Part shown: positions 6,070 through 9,048 of the stretch, piece by piece
Layout: each line of letters opens with the position of its first letter
Position numbering within the stretch: the stretch's first letter is position 1
Program-made: the position numbers and the translations under genes
Notes under the pieces: generated by a model
Database searches by the model: none
What the model saw: the letters and a program-made list of their open reading frames with translations, nothing else
Told to the model about the DNA's origin: nothing
Source of the DNA: Rickettsiales bacterium
GTDB lineage: Bacteria; Pseudomonadota; Alphaproteobacteria; Rickettsiales; UBA8987
Assembly: GCA_028282625.1 (NCBI GenBank)
Contig: JANQHP010000074.1
Span: 1 to 9,048 of the forward strand
Length of the DNA stretch: 9,048 bases
Direction: 5' to 3'

Positions 6070-6078
6070 GGGGGGGGG
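6070..6078 (+). repeat. Nine-G homopolymer tract
   Basis: Uninterrupted run of nine G, about 27 bases upstream (minus-strand sense) of the TTGACA box. Such tracts are length-unstable in many bacteria and, placed upstream of a -35, can alter activator spacing. Confidence 0.95.
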
Positions 6079-6106
6079 TGCAAGTTTCAAGTTGTAAGTT
6101 GCAAGT
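6079..6106 (+). repeat. Degenerate 7-bp tandem repeat, four units
   Basis: TGCAAGT, TTCAAGT, TGTAAGT and TGCAAGT in direct succession. No coding role is seen. It borders the G tract and the following palindromes. Confidence 0.8.
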
Positions 6107-6110
6107 GCAC

Positions 6111-6143
6111 CGTCATCCTGCGGCATCGACCGCGGGATCCAGC
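6111..6143 (+). repeat. REP-like palindrome D, copy 1
   Basis: Starts CGTCATCC and ends CGCGGGATCCAG, with an internal imperfect palindrome (CCTGCGG and CCGCGGG). Copy 2 at 6386-6416 is in inverted orientation, so the two bracket about 240 bases that include repeats E and B. Confidence 0.7.
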
Positions 6144-6158
6144 GCTACGAATACTGTC

Positions 6159-6191
6159 ATTCCCGATAGGCTGAAAAGCCGAGTCGGGAAT
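6159..6191 (+). repeat. REP-like palindrome E, variant 1
   Basis: ATTCCCGA and TCGGGAAT form the outer 8-bp stem. GGCT-GAAA-AGCC forms an inner stem-loop with a GNRA-type loop. Related to the ATTCCCGC palindromes at 7007 and 7061. Confidence 0.7.
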
Positions 6192-6225
6192 CTCTGTTGC
6201 AACATCTTAAGACACGGATAGAGGG

Positions 6226-6245
6226 ATTCCTGCGTACGCAGGAAT
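6226..6245 (+). repeat. Perfect 20-bp palindrome (E family)
   Basis: ATTCCTGCGTACGCAGGAAT is its own reverse complement and is followed by GAC, as in the other E-type elements. It is a dispersed REP-like unit rather than a recognisable operator. Confidence 0.75.
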
Positions 6246-6266
6246 GACTGGGTATAAGGAGGGTGC

Positions 6267-6342
6267 GTGGGCACCTCCCCGGAGCGGGCATCTTTTAAGC
6301 CCGCGAGTAGGAGCGAAGCGACGCGGTGCTCGTGCACCGGCG
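6267..6342 (-). repeat. Interspersed repeat B, subtype 1, copy 2
   Basis: Inverted copy of 945-1014. It shares the GCACCTCCCCGGAGC edge, the central hairpin region (here GCGGGC...GCCCGC), TAGGAGCGAAGCG and the CACCGGCG edge. Confidence 0.7.
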
Positions 6343-6350
6343 GGGGATCT

Positions 6351-6373
6351 AAAGGGGGTTAAGGCCCCCTTTT
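6351..6373 (+). terminator. Weak terminator-like hairpin
   Basis: AAAGGGGG-TTAAGG-CCCCCTTT (6351-6372) with a short T-run only because the stem itself ends in T. It lies about 70 bases beyond the stop of the minus-strand 66-codon gene and could end that transcript, but the tail on that side is only TTT. Confidence 0.35.
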
Positions 6374-6385
6374 ATAGAAAGAGCA

Positions 6386-6416
6386 CTGGATCCCGCGGTC
6401 AGGGCCGCGGGATGAC
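6386..6416 (-). repeat. REP-like palindrome D, copy 2
   Basis: CTGGATCCCGCGG at one edge and CCGCGGGATGACG at the other, with a perfect 7-bp internal palindrome (CCCGCGG and CCGCGGG around TCAGGG). Inverted relative to 6111-6143. Confidence 0.75.
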
Positions 6417-6442
6417 GGGGGGTGCTTAAGACAAATACACAT

Positions 6443-6643
6443 CTAACACCGCTCTTTGAGCCTTCGATAAAGCGCCTCAGCCGCGGCATGGTGCTGCATC
6501 AGGCTACGTTCCACGTAACGGAATTGCGCGAGCTCCTCCTGCGTGGGCACATAATGCGGGTCCTCCAGATAGGCAAACGCAACGTCCATGGCTTCGCGCA
6601 TCAGCTCTAACGTCTCTTCTATTGGTCGAGAAGCAGGCGGCAT
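6443..6643 (-). CDS. Hypothetical small protein, 66 aa
   Basis: I do not recognise the family. The sequence begins MPPASRPIEETLELMREAMD, continues with FAYLEDPHYVPTQEELAQF and ends RRLKERC. It reads as two or three amphipathic helices separated by a Pro-containing turn, with no signal peptide or membrane span; the terminal Cys is isolated. The ATG at 6641-6643 has a good Shine-Dalgarno (GAAGGAAA) about 6 bases upstream, and composition resembles the housekeeping genes. It lies 22 bases after the terminator hairpin at 6665-6702 and shares the upstream promoter at 6876-6904. It would therefore be expressed by readthrough or from a promoter I do not see. Coding status is likely; function is unknown. 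Confidence 0.65.
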   Translation of the reverse strand: MPPASRPIEETLELMREAMDVAFAYLEDPHYVPTQEELAQFRYVERSLMQHHAAAEALYRRLKERC

Positions 6644-6664
6644 GGCAGTTTCCTTCGGTGCGCA

Positions 6665-6702
6665 GCAAACAAAACGACACCCGTGCGTTATGCACAGGTG
6701 CC
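6665..6702 (-). terminator. Rho-independent terminator ending the structured RNA
   Basis: Minus strand: GGCACCTGTGC (6702-6692), loop ATAAC, GCACGGGTGTC (6686-6676), an 11-bp stem with two wobble pairs, then GTTTTGTTTGC. It lies between the structured region and the Shine-Dalgarno of the 66-codon gene, the position expected of an attenuator or the 3' end of a small RNA. Confidence 0.7.
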
Positions 6703-6870
6703 GGGGTGTTCAAAAACCACACAAACATGGCCGCGACGTTTTCGATCGCAAGACCTATTCTATGACGCCGCCACCCCGACGTGAAGGTCGAGATAGCCAA
6801 TTTGGTCACGGCAGGTGCTTCTGCCGGTTTGTGTGAGGTTTTGAAGCCCCGGAGCCACATGAGCTCTTAC
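6667..6870 (-). ncRNA. Candidate structured small RNA or leader, about 204 nt
   Basis: Predicted from its own promoter (6876-6904) and terminator (6665-6702). A long-range helix joins 6852-6827 to 6726-6701: CCGGGG, TTC, AAAACC and ACACAAAC pair with GTTTGTGT, GGTTTT, GAA and CCCCGG. That is 23 base pairs broken only by small bulges. The enclosed 100 nt contain three further hairpins: CGGCAG-AAGCAC-CTGCCG (6826-6809), CGAC...GTCG (6790-6777) and GCGAT...GTCGC (6749-6733). This is a multibranched fold. I find no signature of tmRNA, RNase P, SRP RNA or a riboswitch I know. A long bulged closing helix recalls 6S RNA, but the multibranched interior does not clearly fit and I see no diagnostic motif. 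The open frame from 6860 is not believed to be coding. Confidence 0.6.
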
Positions 6871-6875
6871 GTGCT

Positions 6876-6904
6876 ATTAGAGCGTATTTTACGTTGTGGG
6901 TCAA
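6876..6904 (-). promoter_or_regulatory. Strong sigma-70-type promoter
   Basis: TTGACC (-35, 6904-6899) and TCTAAT (-10, 6881-6876) with exactly 17 bases between; five of six consensus matches in each box. Start of transcription is expected near 6870. This is the best promoter in the window. Confidence 0.75.
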
Positions 6905-7006
6905 CAGCCTGTGCGTGTAGGTGACTGGTGCGGGTTGGTTGCTTGGAGGTGGTAATTGGGGGTAGGTGGGGGCCGTGTTCAGGGTGCGGTGTTCCGTTCT
7001 GCTATC

Positions 7007-7026
7007 ATTCCCGCGAAGGCGGGAAT
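7007..7026 (+). repeat. REP-like palindrome E, variant 2
   Basis: ATTCCCGC-GAAG-GCGGGAAT, an 8-bp stem with a four-base loop. It is the exact reverse complement of 7061-7080. Confidence 0.8.
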
Positions 7027-7060
7027 CTAGGAGCAAACATGTAAAGAGGGGGCAGTCTGG

Positions 7061-7080
7061 ATTCCCGCCTTCGCGGGAAT
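7061..7080 (-). repeat. REP-like palindrome E, variant 2, inverted copy
   Basis: ATTCCCGC-CTTC-GCGGGAAT followed by GAC. It forms a head-to-head pair with 7007-7026, 34 bases apart, an arrangement like paired REP (REPIN-type) elements. Confidence 0.8.
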
Positions 7081-7096
7081 GACAGGGTGTTAGATG

Positions 7097-7181
7097 GGCA
7101 TAGGCACCTCCTAAGGAGCGGGCTTTTAAGCCCGCGAGTAGCGACCAAGGGGAGCTTTAGGCTAGCGCCGCTTGAGCGAGA
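7097..7181 (-). repeat. Interspersed repeat B, subtype 2, copy 2
   Basis: Inverted copy of 1077-1153. It includes GGCACCTCC, a perfect hairpin GCGGGCTT-TT-AAGCCCGC (7118-7135), GTAGCGACCAAGGGGAG and GCCGCTTGAGCGA. The hairpin is intact here but degraded in the copy at 1121-1140. Confidence 0.75.
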
Positions 7182-7246
7182 TTAAAGAACGAAGCACCCT
7201 CCTGACTCCTGCCTCCCGGCTCCTGCCCCCCAGCATCCGCCGGCAC

Positions 7247-9048
7247 CTAATACCATCCGCCGGTGCCGCGTGTGGCCGGGTGGTGCAAAGGAAGCGACGT
7301 TTGGGTATGCGGCACGTTTAGCACCGGCAGCGCCTGCTCCTTTGCAACCTTTGTCGTTGGCGCATTGCCCTGCTTAAACACCTCTAGGAAGCGACGCGCC
7401 CTTGGCGTGTGGGGTGCCGGCAAGAACCCGCTATCTTGATCAATATAGACCCATTCCAGCCCCTCAGGCTGCTTGAAAATACCGCGCGGGCGTGGCGGCA
7501 GCACCTGCTCCAAAAACCGCACCGCAATCGGCAAGGCAGTGCTCGCCCCCTGTGCCTTCTTGCCAAGGGATTGCGGCAGGTCATACCCCATCCATACCCC
7601 CACCACCAGATCCGGCGTGGCGGCCACAAACCAGCCATCCATGCTCTGATTCGTGGTCCCAGTTTTCCCGATCAGAGGATGCGCCAGCACGCTGGCCGCC
7701 TCAGCCGTACCGCGCTCCACCACACCACGCAACATCTGCACCAGTTGAAATGCCGATTGTGGATCGGTCGCCGCCTGAAGCGCAGGGCGCGCCCACGCAA
7801 TCGGCCGCTCACGGTAATACAAACGCTCCACCCACTCCGGCCTCACCCGTTTCCCTCCGGCCACCATCCCGGCATAAGCCGACACCAGCTCCATCAGGCT
7901 CATCTCATGCGCCCCAAGCGCGGTGGCCAGTGTGGGAGGCGCATCCTCTGCCACCCCAAAACGCGCGGCCGTCTCTAAAATACGCGCCATCCCAAGATGC
8001 CGCGCCAAATGCACCGTCGTCACATTCACCGATTGCTCCAGCCCAAAACGCAGCGTCACCGGCCCATGAAAGCGCCCGTTATGGTTCCGCGGGCTCCAAC
8101 GCGTGCCGTCGGTGTGCGGCAGATCAATCGGCTCATCGGCAATGCGATCGGAAGGGCGATATCCCTCCTCCAGCGCGGTCAGATAAATAAAGGGCTTAAA
8201 CGCCGAACCGGGCTGCCTTTTTGCGTCTACCGCGCGGTTAAATACGCTGCTCGCATAATCATACCCCCCCACCAGCGCCCGCACCTGACCGGATGCCGCG
8301 TCCATCGCCACCAGCGCACCTTGCACAGCCGGCACCTGACGCAACGCATAGCCCGCCCCGTCACCTGGCACCGCCTCCACCCACACCACATCCCCCGGAG
8401 CGGGCATCTGCGGCTGCTCCTTAGACCACATATATTCCTCACGCGACCAATCGAGCACCTCGCCATTTTCTACCCCCACACGCAGCCCTTCCTCCGCACC
8501 TGCTGCCAGACCCAGAATCACCGCACGCAACCATCGCTCGTTCGGGGGGCTTGCCTCCACCTGTTTCAGCGCGTCCAGCCACGCCCCTTCCCACGCGATC
8601 TGGGCGATCGGGCCACGCCATCCTTTGGCACGGTCATACGTCTCCAAACCTTGGGTCAGCGCCTGATGTGCGGCGCGCTGCATCGCCACATCCAGCGTCG
8701 TCACCACACGCAGCCCCTGATGGTCGGCACCTTGGATCCCCGAAGCCGCAAGCTGCCCCATCGTCTGTTTGCGCGCGGTATCCAGGAAATAATGCTGGCC
8801 ATGTTCATCGGCAAGCCACGGCTGCTCCTCTGCCAGCGTAAGCGGTTTTTTCGTGGCACGTGCGACCATGAGCGGATCCATCAAGCCCAAAACCTGCATG
8901 CGATGCAATACCCAGTTGCGACGCGTAAGCACGCGCGTTGGGTTCGCAAAAGGGTTCAAATTGCTCGGCGCTTTGGGCAGGGCCGCAAGCAGCGCGCCCT
9001 CTTCCAAACTCAGCGCGGCAGGGTCCTTGCCAAAATAACGCCTGGCCG
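7247..9048 (-). CDS. mrcA: Penicillin-binding protein 1A, class A (partial, C-terminal ~600 residues)
   Basis: Bifunctional murein synthase of the inner membrane that polymerises glycan strands and cross-links peptides. The visible part begins inside the end of the glycosyltransferase domain (ARRYFGKDPAALSLEEGALL, at 9046-8987), which continues beyond the right edge with the membrane anchor. The transpeptidase domain has all three motifs: SAFK with the acylated Ser (codon 8204-8206) in QPGSAFKPF, SVN in EQSVNVT (about 8030) and KTGT in IGKTGTTNQSMDGWF (codon K 7664-7666). The roughly 150 residues before SAFK form the linker and OB-like region. The C-terminus ends GTGGWY. The reading is open across the right edge, so an apparent TTG start at 9007 is internal. 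Related class A proteins run about 800 residues. Confidence 0.96.
   Translation of the reverse strand, partial: ARRYFGKDPAALSLEEGALLAALPKAPSNLNPFANPTRVLTRRNWVLHRMQVLGLMDPLMVARATKKPLTLAEEQPWLADEHGQHYFLDTARKQTMGQLAASGIQGADHQGLRVVTTLDVAMQRAAHQALTQGLETYDRAKGWRGPIAQIAWEGAWLDALKQVEASPPNERWLRAVILGLAAGAEEGLRVGVENGEVLDWSREEYMWSKEQPQMPAPGDVVWVEAVPGDGAGYALRQVPAVQGALVAMDAASGQVRALVGGYDYASSVFNRAVDAKRQPGSAFKPFIYLTALEEGYRPSDRIADEPIDLPHTDGTRWSPRNHNGRFHGPVTLRFGLEQSVNVTTVHLARHLGMARILETAARFGVAEDAPPTLATALGAHEMSLMELVSAYAGMVAGGKRVRPEWVERLYYRERPIAWARPALQAATDPQSAFQLVQMLRGVVERGTAEAASVLAHPLIGKTGTTNQSMDGWFVAATPDLVVGVWMGYDLPQSLGKKAQGASTALPIAVRFLEQVLPPRPRGIFKQPEGLEWVYIDQDSGFLPAPHTPRARRFLEVFKQGNAPTTKVAKEQALPVLNVPHTQTSLPLHHPATRGTGGWY

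Larger units (their letters stand above)
6905..7246. other. Repeat-rich spacer between the structured RNA and the penicillin-binding protein gene
   Basis: No gene is visible. It begins with G/T-rich low-complexity DNA (about 6911-6972), followed by two E-type palindromes, repeat B and an imperfect CTCCTGCC-type direct repeat (about 7200-7230) just after the end of the penicillin-binding protein gene. No hairpin with a T-run is seen after that gene on the minus strand. Confidence 0.6.

Noticed and set aside
6504..6860. 118-codon minus-strand frame starting MWLRGFK
   Set aside because: It runs through the structured RNA and its terminator and out of frame across the 66-codon gene; composition is Arg/His/Cys-rich and random-looking.
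6665..6870. Structured RNA as tmRNA, RNase P or SRP RNA
   Set aside because: No tRNA-like T-arm or tag reading frame, no RNase P conserved core and no SRP GGAAG-type apical loop could be found.
945..7181. CRISPR array
   Set aside because: Repeats are few, palindromic, in both orientations, unevenly spaced and not separated by uniform spacers; no cas genes.
8853..9007. TTG at 9007 as the start of the penicillin-binding protein
   Set aside because: The frame stays open to the window edge and encodes the conserved RRYFGKDPAALSL segment upstream, so the gene is truncated by the window.

Overview
The window reads as chromosomal DNA from an alphaproteobacterium. The main evidence is an RNase E whose S1 domain is split by a long charged insertion, together with a diiron Coq7-type quinone hydroxylase, DsbB and a class A penicillin-binding protein. 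The genome is moderately GC-rich, and the gene-free stretches are packed with short palindromic interspersed repeats. I cannot name the genus from sequence alone.

Layout. Positions 1-753 (minus) hold the first 251 codons of metK (S-adenosylmethionine synthetase), cut by the window edge. Positions 754-1192 are a repeat-rich spacer. A terminator-like hairpin at 1193-1229 separates it from a more AT-rich stretch of about 530 bases, which is probably the leader of rne. Then comes a tight plus-strand operon of three overlapping genes: rne (1762-4161), dsbB (4140-4685) and coq7 (4675-5232).

Positions 5233-7246 form a mosaic of repeats with two small minus-strand genes of unknown function (135 and 66 codons). 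Each has an elaborate upstream region. The 135-codon gene has a good -35 box and a plausible -10 box separated by a (CT)7 microsatellite, with a nine-G run further upstream and two hairpins in its leader. That is the layout of a spacer-length phase-variable promoter. The 66-codon gene lies just after a region with a near-consensus promoter, about 200 nt of strongly self-complementary sequence and a rho-independent terminator. This looks like a structured small RNA or a terminator-type leader that I cannot assign to a known family.

Positions 7247-9048 (minus) carry the transpeptidase part of a penicillin-binding protein 1A gene, running off the right edge.

The large genes are housekeeping: SAM synthesis, RNA decay and processing, periplasmic disulfide formation, ubiquinone synthesis and peptidoglycan assembly. 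DsbB passes its electrons to quinone and Coq7 makes ubiquinone, so their pairing in one operon is functionally sensible. The novelty lies in the region from about 5400 to 7200.
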